Of a stretch of 64,000 nt of DNA, positions 17,184-25,980 are shown in pieces. How positions within the stretch are numbered: the stretch's first letter is position 1; every line of letters starts with the position of its first letter. The translations under genes and the position numbers were made by a program. A model generated the notes under the pieces. The model was not told the origin of the DNA. It worked only from the letters and a program-made list of their open reading frames with translations, and ran no database searches. This DNA comes from Comamonas thiooxydans (GTDB lineage Bacteria; Pseudomonadota; Gammaproteobacteria; Burkholderiales; Burkholderiaceae_C): positions 1 through 64,000 of the forward strand of contig NZ_BBVD01000015.1 of assembly GCF_000964545.1 (NCBI RefSeq), read 5' to 3'.

Positions 17184-17791
17184 ATTCCCCGTTTTCAATT
17201 CCTAGCGTTGTGAAACGCTTGCTCTTACAGGGTGGCTTCGCCCTTTCTACAGGGATCGCCGTGGCATCCCCTGGTGCACACGGTCCCAATGGAGAGCATT
17301 TGGACGCAGCACCTACGGCGGGAGCCACTTCTTCTTCACCCCGACTTGAGGCCAAGTCCGAAAACTACGAGCTGGTTGGTCGTCTGCAGGGTGGCGAGTT
17401 CTCGATGTTCATTAATCGATTCGCCACCAATGAGCCTGTAGAGCAAGCCAAGGTGGAAGTCGAGCTGGGCCAACTGAAAGCCCCTGCGCCTTATCACTCG
17501 GATCAGGGCGACTATGCCGTGGCTGACGAGAAGTTTTTGGCAGAACTCGGCAAAAAAGGGTCACACGCGCTGGTGATCACGATTCTGGACGGCCAAGAGT
17601 CTGACCTGCTGGACGGCACTTTGGAAGTCGGGGCGACCCAGGCTGCAGCTGAGGCCACTCATGCTCATGGAGATGAAAACGCTTTGCTGTTTGGCGCATT
17701 GGCAATTGCGGCATTGGCCGCCGTCGGCGGATTGGGATGGCTCTTGGGCCGTGGCTCTAACAGCAAGGTAGCAAAGGGAGGCGCCCAATGA
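17180..17791 (+). CDS. Membrane-anchored N-terminal adaptor domain, split from CzcB
   Basis: A 203-residue exported protein. After a signal sequence it has SPGAHGPNGEHLD, then a beta-rich domain (YELVGRLQGGEFSMFINRF, ATNEPVEQAKVEVELGQL, HALVITILDGQESDLLDGTL) resembling the N-terminal domain of large CzcB-type adaptors. The C-terminus has a membrane helix (GALAIAALAAVGGLGWLLG) and a short basic tail, so it is probably anchored in the inner membrane. Its stop overlaps the adaptor gene start by four bases. The same GAHGPNGEHLD motif opens the next protein. In many homologues this domain is part of the adaptor itself; here it is a separate subunit. Metal delivery to the pump is inference. Confidence 0.65.
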   Translation: MNSPFSIPSVVKRLLLQGGFALSTGIAVASPGAHGPNGEHLDAAPTAGATSSSPRLEAKSENYELVGRLQGGEFSMFINRFATNEPVEQAKVEVELGQLKAPAPYHSDQGDYAVADEKFLAELGKKGSHALVITILDGQESDLLDGTLEVGATQAAAEATHAHGDENALLFGALAIAALAAVGGLGWLLGRGSNSKVAKGGAQ

Positions 17792-18906
17792 AGCGCACCG
17801 TCATCATGTCTGCGGTCTTGGCCGTCACCATGGCTCAAGCCTCTCCGGGCGCTCATGGCCCCAACGGAGAACATCTGGATACGGCCTCGGCTGCTCCATC
17901 GGCAGCGGGTTTGAGTCGCCTGCCTGATGGCAGCGTCAATGTGCCCATGCTGTCCCAGCGTCGATTGGCAATACGTACGGAAATTGCCTTGATGTCCGAA
18001 GCAAGCGCAACCATCGAACTGCCAGCCAAAGTCATTGCGGACCCCAATGCAGGTGGCCTGGTTCAGACGGTTGTGGGCGGAAAGATTGAGGCCAGAGCCC
18101 AAGGCTTGCCGTTCGCTGGCAAGACTGTACGCAAAGGGGAAGTCCTGGCGGTCGTAGCTCATCACGCAGAGCCGCTGGCCTTGTCTGGGCAGCGTGCGCA
18201 GTTGGCCGAGCTCAGAGGTGCCCGCGAAATCGCGCAAAAACGTGTGGAGCGACTCAAAGGACTTGAAGGCACTGTCCCACGCAAAGAGATTGAAGCGGCT
18301 CAGACAGAGCTTGCAAGCCTAAGGGCACGTGAAAGCGCAATCGGCGGCGGTCTTGCTGCCAAGGAAAGCGTGGTGGCTCCCGTCTCGGGTGTCATCGCCA
18401 GCGCCAATGTGGTGCTCGGCCAGGTTGTCGAATCCAAGGATGTCTTGTTTGAGATCACCGATCCAGCCAAGGTCATGGTGGAAGCCACAACGGCTGATCC
18501 TGCTCTAGCAACCAACATCAGTGCAGCAACGATCAAAGCGACGCCGGGAGTCCGTTTGGAGCTCATTGGCGCTGGTCGAAGCTTGCGTGACGGCGTGTTG
18601 CCATTGACCTTCAAGGCGGTTGCTTCCGATGGTACGCAACAGCTACCGATTGCTATTGGCCAACCTGTCACCGTAATTGCCAACTCCAAGCAAAGCGTCA
18701 AAGGCTTTGTTCTTCCAGCACAGGCGATCACCCGCAATCCGGCCAATGAGCCAGTCGTCTGGATCAAGTCAGGTGCAGAGCGCTATATCCCGCAACCCGT
18801 GCAGTACCAAACGCTGGACGCGAACCGGATAGTCGTCACCAAGGGGCTTGGCGATGAAAACCGGGTCGTGGTTCAAGGCGCGGCGCTGATCGCACAAATC
18901 CGCTGA
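17788..18906 (+). CDS. czcB: Periplasmic adaptor of the metal efflux pump (CzcB)
   Basis: A 372-residue HlyD/RND adaptor. After the signal peptide comes SPGAHGPNGEHLD, then the barrel-sandwich part (GGLVQTVVGGKIEARAQGLP, GKTVRKGEVLAVV), a short helical hairpin (QRAQLAELRGAREIAQKRVE to AAQTELASLRARE), the second lipoyl-like half (VVAPVSGVIASANVVLGQVV) and beta-barrel/membrane-proximal domains to the C-terminus. It links the inner-membrane pump to CzcC. The mature N-terminus is short compared with the large CzcB adaptors because the usual extra domain is in the preceding gene. It overlaps that gene by four bases. Confidence 0.88.
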   Translation: MKRTVIMSAVLAVTMAQASPGAHGPNGEHLDTASAAPSAAGLSRLPDGSVNVPMLSQRRLAIRTEIALMSEASATIELPAKVIADPNAGGLVQTVVGGKIEARAQGLPFAGKTVRKGEVLAVVAHHAEPLALSGQRAQLAELRGAREIAQKRVERLKGLEGTVPRKEIEAAQTELASLRARESAIGGGLAAKESVVAPVSGVIASANVVLGQVVESKDVLFEITDPAKVMVEATTADPALATNISAATIKATPGVRLELIGAGRSLRDGVLPLTFKAVASDGTQQLPIAIGQPVTVIANSKQSVKGFVLPAQAITRNPANEPVVWIKSGAERYIPQPVQYQTLDANRIVVTKGLGDENRVVVQGAALIAQIR

Positions 18907-18921
18907 ACTGTGAGGTGACAC

Positions 18922-21900
18922 ATGTTCAACTGGATTGTTCGCAACAGCCTGCACAACCGGCTGTTTGTATTAGCGTTCGCTGCGATATTGATGGTCTACG
19001 GGATCATCACGGCAGTCAAAACGCCTGTTGATGTCTTTCCGGACCTCAACAAACCTCTGATCACCGTTCTGACCGAAGCCGGGGGCATGGCCCCTGAAGA
19101 AGTCGAGCAGTTGGTGACTTTCCCCATTGAAACAGCATTGAATGGCATGCCGGGGGTCACTCGCGTGCGCTCCATGTCTGGGGTCGGTTTGTCGATTCTC
19201 TATGCCGAGTTTGACTGGGGCACTGACATCTACCGTAATCGCCAGTTGGTGGCGGAGCGGCTTGCGCTCGTACGCGAGCGACTTCCCTCCGATGTGGTGC
19301 CAGTGATGGGCCCTGTGTCTTCCATCATGGGTGAGGTCATGCTGCTGGCCTTGCCCTTGAATGTGAGCGAAAAAGGCGCATCGGCGGCAACACCCATGCA
19401 GGCACGGGAGTATGCAGACTTTGTGCTGCGTCCCCGATTATTGGCTGTACAGGGTGTTTCACAGGTCATTCCCATTGGTGGTGAAGTACGTCAATTGCGT
19501 GTGGAGCCTGACACCGCCCGGATGGCTCAGTTCGGCGTCACCCTTTCTCAGCTGGAAACGGCTCTCAAGGGGTTTGCTGGCAATGCCGGCGGTGGCTTCA
19601 TCGACCTCAACAGCAAGGAATATCTGATCCGTCACATTGGGCGCACCAACAAGGTCGAGGACCTGCAGTCCGCTGCAGTGGCCTGGCGAGATGGCCGTCC
19701 AATCCGCCTGGAGCAAGTTGCCAATGTCCGGTTTGCTGCGGCCATGAAGCGCGGTGACGGTGGTTACAACGGATCTCCTGCGGTCATCGTCAGCGTTCAG
19801 AAGCAGCCTGAGGCCGATACCGTTCGCGTGACGCGTGACATCGAGCAAGCACTTCGAGAACTCAGCAAGGGCCGTCCTGAAGGCATCAACGAACCCAGAG
19901 CCCTGTTCCGACAGGCGGATTTCATTGAAGCCTCCATTGGCAACGTGACAGAGGCACTGCGTGATGGAGCCATCATGGTCGCCATCGTTCTGTTTGCCTT
20001 CTTGCTTTCAGCCAGAACCACTCTGATCTCACTGGTCGCAATCCCGCTGTCGCTGGCTGCCACGGCGCTGGTATTTCACTGGCTGGGTCAATCCATCAAT
20101 GTGATGACTCTGGGTGGACTTGCCATCGCTATTGGTGAATTGGTTGACGATGCGGTGGTGGACGTAGAAAACATTCTGCGCAGACTCAAGCAAAACCGGG
20201 AGCTGGAGCACCCGGCGCCGACGCTTGAGGTTGTCCGCAAAGCCAGTGTGGAGGTTCGCTCCGGCATCGTCTATGCCACAGCCATCGTGGTGCTGGTGTT
20301 CGTGCCCCTGTTTGCTCTGCCAGGCGTCGAAGGCCGCTTGTTCTCGCCGCTGGGCATCGCCTACATCATCTCCATTCTGGCTTCCATGCTGGTGTCGATG
20401 ACGGTGACGCCGGTACTGTGTTCCTACCTCCTGCCGAGAATGAAGCGCATTGATCACGGGGACAGTCCCATCGTCAGACGCCTCAAGCAATGGGATGAAA
20501 AGCTGCTGGCTTGGTCTTTCCCCAGAAGCAAGGCACTGATGGTTGCGGCCTTGGCTGCCGTCGTAATCGCGCTGGCCAGCGTTCCCTTCTTCCCGAGAGC
20601 GTTCCTGCCAGCCTTCAATGAAGGCTCGCTGGTTCTGGGCATGGTGTTCAATCCGGGGACGTCATTGGCAGAAGCCAATCGAATGGGCTCCTTGGCTGAG
20701 ACCTTGATCATGGAGGTGCCCGAGGTCACCCAGGTTGGGCGCAGAACAGGTCGCGCAGAGCTGGATGAGCACGCAGAAGGGGTTCACTCTGCTGAGATCG
20801 ACGTTGATCTGAAGCGCAGCGAGCGTGATCGTGAAGCCGTGATGGCCGATATTCGCGCAAAGCTGTCTGTGCTGCCCGCACAAGTTGCTGTGGGCCAGCC
20901 GATTTCTCACCGTCTGGATCACTTGCTGTCCGGTGTTCGCGCTCAGATCGCCCTGAAAATTTCTGGTGACGATACCGACACGCTGCGTGGTTTGGCCGAG
21001 CAGATGCGCCAAAGCCTTTCGAGCATCCCTGGCCTGGTTGACCTGACTGTCGAGAAGCAAGTGCTGATTCCTCAGATTACTGTGCATCTTGACCATCAGA
21101 AAGCCGCCCAGGTGGGGTTGGCACCCGGGGAAGCTATTCGGGTGCTGCAAGCGCTGACGGATGGAGCTCATGGTGCACAGATCGTGGATGGCCCTCGTCG
21201 CTACGAGCTGGTGTTGCGTTTGCCCGATGAGGGTCGTAGCCCGCAAGACCTGGCCCGAACCCTGATCGACACGCCGGCTGGCAGGATTCCTGTCTCAGCG
21301 ATTGCGACGGTCTCCGAGACGGATGGACCCAACCAGATTGGCCGGGAAAACGGTCGTCGTCGCATCGTGGTCTATGCCAACACGGATGGATCAGACATGA
21401 GTCGTATCGTGCGTGACATCCGTGCAGCGATAGATCGCACCCAGCTGCCGACAGGCAATTCCATCTCTCTGGAAGGTCAGTTCCAGGCTCAGGAGCAGGC
21501 TGCGCAGAAGATTGCGTGGCTATCGCTGATGTCTCTGACATTGGTGTTCCTGGTGCTTTACACACGCTACCGCTCGACAACGCTGGCTTTGATCATCATG
21601 GCCAACATTCCTTTGGCACTGGTAGGCAGTGTGATTGCCATGTGGCTTTCAGGTATCACGCTCTCCGTGGCCTCCATGGTGGGCTTCATTACCTTGACGG
21701 GTATTGCGGTTCGCAACGGCATCCTCAAGGTGAGCCACTACATCAACCTCTGCAAGTTTGAGGGGGAGCAGTTCGGCCAACCCATGGTTGTCAGAGGCTC
21801 ACTGGAGCGCCTGACGCCTGTGCTGATGACTGCACTGGTGGCTGCGTTCGCTCTCACACCTTTGCTGCTATCTGCCGATGCTGCTGGCAAGGAAATCTTG

Positions 21901-22065
21901 CACCCAGTTGCGGTGGTCATCTTTGGTGGCCTGGTGAGCTCCACGCTCCTAGACACCTTGTTGACTCCACTGATGTACCTGGCATTTGGCCGAAAGGCCA
22001 CCGAAAAGCTCCTGGCTTCAAATCCAGACGCCGAAGGCACGCCCGAGCAGCAAGAAGCGTTTTAA
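18922..22065 (+). CDS. czcA: Heavy-metal efflux RND pump (CzcA family)
   Basis: A 1047-residue inner-membrane proton/metal antiporter of the HME-RND family. The N-terminus (SLHNRLFVLAFAAILMVYGI) and PVDVFPDLNKP are standard, as is the large porter domain after it. The transmembrane-helix-4 block reads AIGELVDDAVVDVENILRRL at about residues 403-422; it keeps the paired Asp and the VEN but not the DFGxxxDGA of classical Co/Zn/Cd pumps. The second half repeats the architecture (RSTTLALIIMANIPLALVG and VGFITLTGIAVRNGILKVSH). The full length is intact. The substrate is most likely a divalent cation, but this subtype's specificity cannot be fixed by eye. The gene is 15 bases after czcB. Confidence 0.9.
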   Translation: MFNWIVRNSLHNRLFVLAFAAILMVYGIITAVKTPVDVFPDLNKPLITVLTEAGGMAPEEVEQLVTFPIETALNGMPGVTRVRSMSGVGLSILYAEFDWGTDIYRNRQLVAERLALVRERLPSDVVPVMGPVSSIMGEVMLLALPLNVSEKGASAATPMQAREYADFVLRPRLLAVQGVSQVIPIGGEVRQLRVEPDTARMAQFGVTLSQLETALKGFAGNAGGGFIDLNSKEYLIRHIGRTNKVEDLQSAAVAWRDGRPIRLEQVANVRFAAAMKRGDGGYNGSPAVIVSVQKQPEADTVRVTRDIEQALRELSKGRPEGINEPRALFRQADFIEASIGNVTEALRDGAIMVAIVLFAFLLSARTTLISLVAIPLSLAATALVFHWLGQSINVMTLGGLAIAIGELVDDAVVDVENILRRLKQNRELEHPAPTLEVVRKASVEVRSGIVYATAIVVLVFVPLFALPGVEGRLFSPLGIAYIISILASMLVSMTVTPVLCSYLLPRMKRIDHGDSPIVRRLKQWDEKLLAWSFPRSKALMVAALAAVVIALASVPFFPRAFLPAFNEGSLVLGMVFNPGTSLAEANRMGSLAETLIMEVPEVTQVGRRTGRAELDEHAEGVHSAEIDVDLKRSERDREAVMADIRAKLSVLPAQVAVGQPISHRLDHLLSGVRAQIALKISGDDTDTLRGLAEQMRQSLSSIPGLVDLTVEKQVLIPQITVHLDHQKAAQVGLAPGEAIRVLQALTDGAHGAQIVDGPRRYELVLRLPDEGRSPQDLARTLIDTPAGRIPVSAIATVSETDGPNQIGRENGRRRIVVYANTDGSDMSRIVRDIRAAIDRTQLPTGNSISLEGQFQAQEQAAQKIAWLSLMSLTLVFLVLYTRYRSTTLALIIMANIPLALVGSVIAMWLSGITLSVASMVGFITLTGIAVRNGILKVSHYINLCKFEGEQFGQPMVVRGSLERLTPVLMTALVAAFALTPLLLSADAAGKEILHPVAVVIFGGLVSSTLLDTLLTPLMYLAFGRKATEKLLASNPDAEGTPEQQEAF

Positions 22066-22081
22066 AGCAATTACGGGCTTT

Positions 22082-22110
22082 GAGGCGCAGCCCTTGATGC
22101 GCCTCGCTTT
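22082..22110 (+). terminator. Hairpin between the pump gene and the downstream gene
   Basis: GAGGCGCA and TGCGCCTC pair around the loop GCCCTTGA, followed by GCTTTAG. The T-run is short, so this would act as a weak terminator or attenuator that lowers expression of the last two genes relative to the pump, not as a full stop. Confidence 0.45.
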
Positions 22111-22124
22111 AGCTAGGAATAGTT

Positions 22125-22496
22125 ATGAAAAAACTGCTGTCTGCAGCTGTCGTGGGCCTTTCTCTGATCAGCATGAATGCCATGGCTCATGGCACTGCCA
22201 AGCCTCAGCACGGCGGCATTGTCCAATCGGCCAGCGATCTGTCCTTTGAACTGGTTCCACAAGCCAATGGTGCTGCCATGTACGTAATCGATCACGACGA
22301 TCCTGCTGACGTGAGCAAGATGGGCGGAAAACTGACCGTGCTCAATGGTGCGGAAAAATCTGAAGCCGACATCAAGCCTGCCGGTGGCAACAAACTTGAA
22401 GCAATGGGCATCAAGGTTGCCAAGGGCAGCAAAGTTGTTGCAGCAATCACCGGCGTTGACGGCCAAACTGTCACCGTGCGTTTTTCGGTGAAGTAA
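22125..22496 (+). CDS. Small secreted protein of the metal efflux operon
   Basis: A 123-residue exported protein: signal peptide KKLLSAAVVGLSLISMNAMA, with the mature protein starting HGTAKPQHGGIVQSASDLSFEL. The N-terminal His pair (HG...QHGG) and the beta-rich remainder recur in small periplasmic proteins encoded beside RND metal pumps. A periplasmic metal-binding or chaperone role is inferred. It lies 59 bases after czcA and 38 bases before the exporter gene, and follows a good Shine-Dalgarno. Confidence 0.65.
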   Translation: MKKLLSAAVVGLSLISMNAMAHGTAKPQHGGIVQSASDLSFELVPQANGAAMYVIDHDDPADVSKMGGKLTVLNGAEKSEADIKPAGGNKLEAMGIKVAKGSKVVAAITGVDGQTVTVRFSVK

Positions 22497-22534
22497 TACC
22501 CAGCTCGACAAGGCATAGGTAAGACGAGGTAGTT

Positions 22535-23584
22535 ATGAATGTTTTGGCAAACCGTGGAGTTGTGGCCGCACTCAGCGCAGCAGTTCTGTTTGGTGCAGGT
22601 ACACCAGCAGTCAAGATGCTGCTGGAGCATGCCAGTCCCTGGTTGATGGCAGGCATTCTCTACCTCGGCTCTGGTATAGGCCTGATGATCTACAGGCTGA
22701 TTACGCAAGCTCCTGCAGTCGCTCTGAAGCGAAATGAGATGGGATGGCTTGCTGGGGCTGTCATTGCTGGCGGCATGATGGGGCCGCTGCTTTTGATGAC
22801 AGGCTTGTCTGGGATGGCGGCAACCGATGCCTCTCTGCTGCTCAATGCCGAGGGCGTACTGACTGCCGTTCTCGCGTGGTTTGTTTTCAAAGAAAACTTT
22901 GATCGCCGTATCGCCTTGGGTATGGTGGCGATCGTCGCTGGTGCAATCGTGCTCAGCTGGCCGAGCCAAACGGGCACTGCCAGCCTCTGGCCCACGCTTG
23001 CAGTGCTCGGTGCTTGTCTGTCCTGGGCCATTGACAACAATCTGACCCGTAAGGTGTCGATTGCGGATGCCTCATTCATTGCCATGATGAAGGGCTTGGC
23101 TGCCGGTGCTACCAATTTATTGCTGGCTCTGGCAACTGGTGCAGTCTGGCCGTTACCAGGAGTCGTGGCCTTGGGTACGGTGATTGGCTTCCTGAGCTAT
23201 GGCACGAGCTTGGTCTTGTTCGTGATCGCCTTGCGCTATCTGGGTACAGCTCGCACAGGCGCGTACTTCTCCATCGCGCCATTTTTTGGAGCCATCCTGG
23301 CGATCGTTCTCCTGGGAGAGCCAGCATCGCCTAGATTGTTCGTCGCAGGCGTTCTGATGGGTATCGGGGTTTGGCTACACCTTACTGAAAGCCATCAGCA
23401 CGAGCACACCCATGAGTTGCTGGAACATAGTCATGAGCACGAACATGATGAGCATCATCAGCATGTCCATGAGGATGGGCTGCCGGCAACCGGTAAGCAC
23501 GCGCATTTACACACTCATGAGCCTATGACGCACACCCATGAGCATTTCCCGGACATTCATCACCAGCACGACCATAAACATTGA
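22535..23584 (+). CDS. EamA/DMT family exporter with His-rich C-terminal tail
   Basis: A 349-residue protein with about ten membrane helices in two EamA repeats (first repeat AALSAAVLFGAGTPAVKMLL; second starting LAVLGACLSWAIDNNLTRK). After residue 286 the tail is packed with His, Asp and Glu (for example HQHEHTHELLEHSHEHEHDE) and runs about 60 residues to the end. Such tails chelate Ni, Zn or Co. Position at the end of the pump operon suggests it moves the same metal, or a metal complex, across the inner membrane. The direction of transport and the metal are inference. Confidence 0.8.
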   Translation: MNVLANRGVVAALSAAVLFGAGTPAVKMLLEHASPWLMAGILYLGSGIGLMIYRLITQAPAVALKRNEMGWLAGAVIAGGMMGPLLLMTGLSGMAATDASLLLNAEGVLTAVLAWFVFKENFDRRIALGMVAIVAGAIVLSWPSQTGTASLWPTLAVLGACLSWAIDNNLTRKVSIADASFIAMMKGLAAGATNLLLALATGAVWPLPGVVALGTVIGFLSYGTSLVLFVIALRYLGTARTGAYFSIAPFFGAILAIVLLGEPASPRLFVAGVLMGIGVWLHLTESHQHEHTHELLEHSHEHEHDEHHQHVHEDGLPATGKHAHLHTHEPMTHTHEHFPDIHHQHDHKH

Positions 23585-23830
23585 CCATTGCTGCAGGAGC
23601 TCTTGAATTCGCTTTGGGGAGCGTATGCCACCAGATACGCAATGCGGCCCAAAGCAGTCATTTACTTTCAATACACCGACTTCTGCTTCGGTCGATGGCT
23701 GCATCGAAGTGTCATCTGGTGTTGCTGTCGCCACGCCGCGGAAGCCGCGCCGTGCTCTTGATCGATAGCAGTTCGGGCCGATTCCCAAACCTGCTCAAGA
23801 GATCAAACCAAATGCCTCAGACTTCGGTGT

Positions 23831-23905
23831 AAAAAAAGCCACCCGGTGCAGGGTGGCTTAAGGAGGCTTCACTCATATCCGAGTTACTGCGCTCATTCAA
23901 AGACA
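23831..23905 (-). ncRNA. Small-RNA-like unit 1 with Rho-independent terminator
   Basis: Read on the minus strand, a short first hairpin (ACTC/GAGT around GGATAT) is followed by a linker with CCUCC and UUAAGCCACC. The terminator hairpin is AGCCACCC/GGGTGGCT with seven T residues at 23831-23837. Unit 2, 190 bases away, has the same order of elements. No open frame fits. The 5' end near 23905 is approximate. Confidence 0.45.
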
Positions 23906-24021
23906 TCAATTAGGGTGAATGCTTTCACAAATGCCAGAGGGTGTCATTATTTTCTATTGAGTGATGCAAATTAATACAAATTTTCTATTATTTGAGGCCT
24001 TGCATCCGCCTTGCTAAGGAC

Positions 24022-24090
24022 AAAAAAGCCACCTTGTAGGTGGCTTAACGAGATGCCAACTACGTCTAAGTAGTGGCGCTCAAATAGTCT
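24022..24090 (-). ncRNA. Small-RNA-like unit 2 with Rho-independent terminator
   Basis: On the minus strand a first hairpin (ACTAC/GTAGT around TTAGAC) is followed by UUAAGCCACC and the terminator hairpin AGCCACC/GGTGGCT with six T residues. It matches unit 1 in layout, in the TGAGCGC upstream box and in the terminator, while the first stem differs in sequence but still pairs. It could instead simply be a terminator for the small lipoprotein gene that ends at 24159. The 5' end is approximate. Confidence 0.45.
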
Positions 24091-24158
24091 TGATGCGATA
24101 GAGCATGTTTGCTTATTCGTTCATGTGGGTATCAACTCGCCAAAGACCTGTGCCCGTT

Positions 24159-24308
24159 TTAGCAATTGCCTTTCTTGGCTTGGCCAGGGGGGCAGAAATT
24201 ACCCCCGCCTCTTGGACTGTCAACCACAACGGACCCACTTGGTGTGTAGACAGCACATCCGCTCAACAGAGTGCCGACAATCGCCAGAATTCCTAGCACT
24301 TGTTTCAT
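24159..24308 (-). CDS. Very small lipoprotein
   Basis: A 49-residue protein starting MKQVLGILAIVGTLLSGC, a complete lipoprotein signal with the lipobox LSGC. The mature part is only about 32 residues: polar, with Gly-rich RGGGNFCPPGQAKKGNC carrying two further Cys residues. A clear Shine-Dalgarno (gggggatctgag region) precedes the ATG at 24308. Tiny lipoproteins of this kind are common in Burkholderiales; function is unknown. Confidence 0.6.
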   Translation of the reverse strand: MKQVLGILAIVGTLLSGCAVYTPSGSVVVDSPRGGGNFCPPGQAKKGNC

Positions 24309-24399
24309 CTCAGATCCCCCTTTTTGATTTCTTTGGCTTATGCCCTTGCCACCCCGGGTCAATTGACTGACCTGAAGTGGCATGGACTTTTCGGCGCTA

Positions 24400-25632
24400 T
24401 TAGGGAGCGAGCACCAGATCCTTGGTGGTCACACTGTTGGCGGTTGCCAGCGTCACGGCTGGCGCAGTGGTCTGAGTGGTGTAGCCGGCAGCGCTACCCA
24501 AGATGTTGTACTTGCCAGCGGCCGCGGTGTCTGCAGTGAAAACCAAAGGCCCGCTTGCAACGTAAGGTGCCTTGTTGGGCGCCAGCAATGGCAGATTCAG
24601 GCTGTAGTTTGCATTGGCGGGATCAACCAAAGTCCATGCAACATCAAGCCTCTGACCTGCACTCAGCACCTGCTGGGCATTCACATCAGCATCGGTCAAA
24701 GGCGTATTGGATGTGTTTGTCACCTTGCCCGCAACAGTCGCTGAAGCAGATGTCGGCAGCGGAATGGGGGCTGTCGATGCGTTGAGCGTGGTGGTACCAG
24801 CAGCGATCGAGACAGGAATACCAGTCACTGCGGCGGTGGTCAGGTTCTGGCCTGCAAGGACGACGGTGTAGTTGGTGTTCTCCGGCAGGTAGGCCAGCAC
24901 GAACTTGCCTGTGGTGGCATTGGGCACGGTGGCGCGCAAATTGTTGTCCGGGTCACGCGTGGACACTACAACGCTGGAGGCCAGAGCAGGATCCACATAG
25001 CCCACAATTGCTGTAGTCAACCGTTTGATGACGGCCACCACGGGTTTGAGGTTGTAGTTGCCTGAGTTACCTGCCTTGACAATGGACTTGCAGGCATCGA
25101 AGTCCAGAACCATATCGGCGACCTGGCCGCCGGTGACATTGAAGTTGGCCTTCAGCTTGAAGCCGCTTTGTTGGCCGCTGGGAGTGGTTAGCGCGATCTC
25201 GTTGGTCGAGCCCGACAGCACCAGTGCATTGGCCAGCGGATTGGCTGATGTCGGGTTGGAAGGATTGTCAGCCAGCACCAAGCGGACTTGCTGGTAGTTG
25301 CCAGCCGATAGCGGCAGCGAACCCAATTCCTGCAGCACGCCATTGGTCAAACCGAGCAGGTCAATGCGCTGGGCAGGAATCGTCAACTCGCTCCAGCCAG
25401 AATCAGTGGTACCTGCCGTGGCGCTCTGATGCACGCGGATTTTGGTGACTGTGACATAGACATGGTCATAGCCACACGCCGGAGCGTCGGTCATGGCCAG
25501 CTTGAGCGTGCCTTGCTGTGGGGTGCTATCGCCACCACCACCGCCGCCACATGCTGCCAGGCCGGCAGCAATCAAACCCAGACCCGTCCAGCACAAGGCC
25601 TTGACAGGCCGAAATCCACGCGAGTTACTCAT
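24400..25632 (-). CDS. DUF4382 domain lipoprotein
   Basis: A 410-residue lipoprotein: signal segment CWTGLGLIAAGLAAC followed by a Gly run typical of surface-exposed Burkholderiales lipoproteins. Residues about 40-190 form a DUF4382 domain (GTLKLAMTDAPACGYDHVYV, VTKIRVHQS, LPLSAGNYQQVRLVLADNP). The rest consists of carboxypeptidase-regulatory/Ig-like beta modules (VVGYVDP-type and VAGKVTNTSNTPLTDADV). Function is unknown; likely periplasmic or surface located. It is a single gene with its own promoter region of about 350 bases upstream. Confidence 0.85.
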   Translation of the reverse strand: MSNSRGFRPVKALCWTGLGLIAAGLAACGGGGGGDSTPQQGTLKLAMTDAPACGYDHVYVTVTKIRVHQSATAGTTDSGWSELTIPAQRIDLLGLTNGVLQELGSLPLSAGNYQQVRLVLADNPSNPTSANPLANALVLSGSTNEIALTTPSGQQSGFKLKANFNVTGGQVADMVLDFDACKSIVKAGNSGNYNLKPVVAVIKRLTTAIVGYVDPALASSVVVSTRDPDNNLRATVPNATTGKFVLAYLPENTNYTVVLAGQNLTTAAVTGIPVSIAAGTTTLNASTAPIPLPTSASATVAGKVTNTSNTPLTDADVNAQQVLSAGQRLDVAWTLVDPANANYSLNLPLLAPNKAPYVASGPLVFTADTAAAGKYNILGSAAGYTTQTTAPAVTLATANSVTTKDLVLAP

Positions 25633-25980
25633 AAGCTACCTTCTTGGTGATAAAGACTGCGCAATGCTAGGAGGCTCCGTCAGCGTCGTGTCAGTGCAGT
25701 GTTACGGATTGTGGGTTCCGGTTTGCTCTTGATCTATATGCGATTCAGGCAACGACAGCATTTGGTAACAAAACTCTTGAAACTCGGTTGTGTGCTTCAC
25801 ATTACCAAAGAAAGCTGATCGCCTGCAATGGGGTCTCCGACGCCCGTTGCGACCCACCTTTTTGTAGGTATTGCCATGCGCATGGCACAGCGATAGCTTT
25901 TCATTTGTCCTCTCACTCATTAGCGACCCCCTTAAGAATGCCGCGATGGCAGGGGGACGGCTTAATTGAAGGAGAAAATC
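25633..25980. other. Divergent intergenic region, no gene seen
   Basis: About 350 bases separate the start of the DUF4382 gene and the cupin gene. Only short shadows of open frames occur, with no convincing start or family. It should contain both divergent promoters; no clear inverted repeat was found. Confidence 0.35.
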
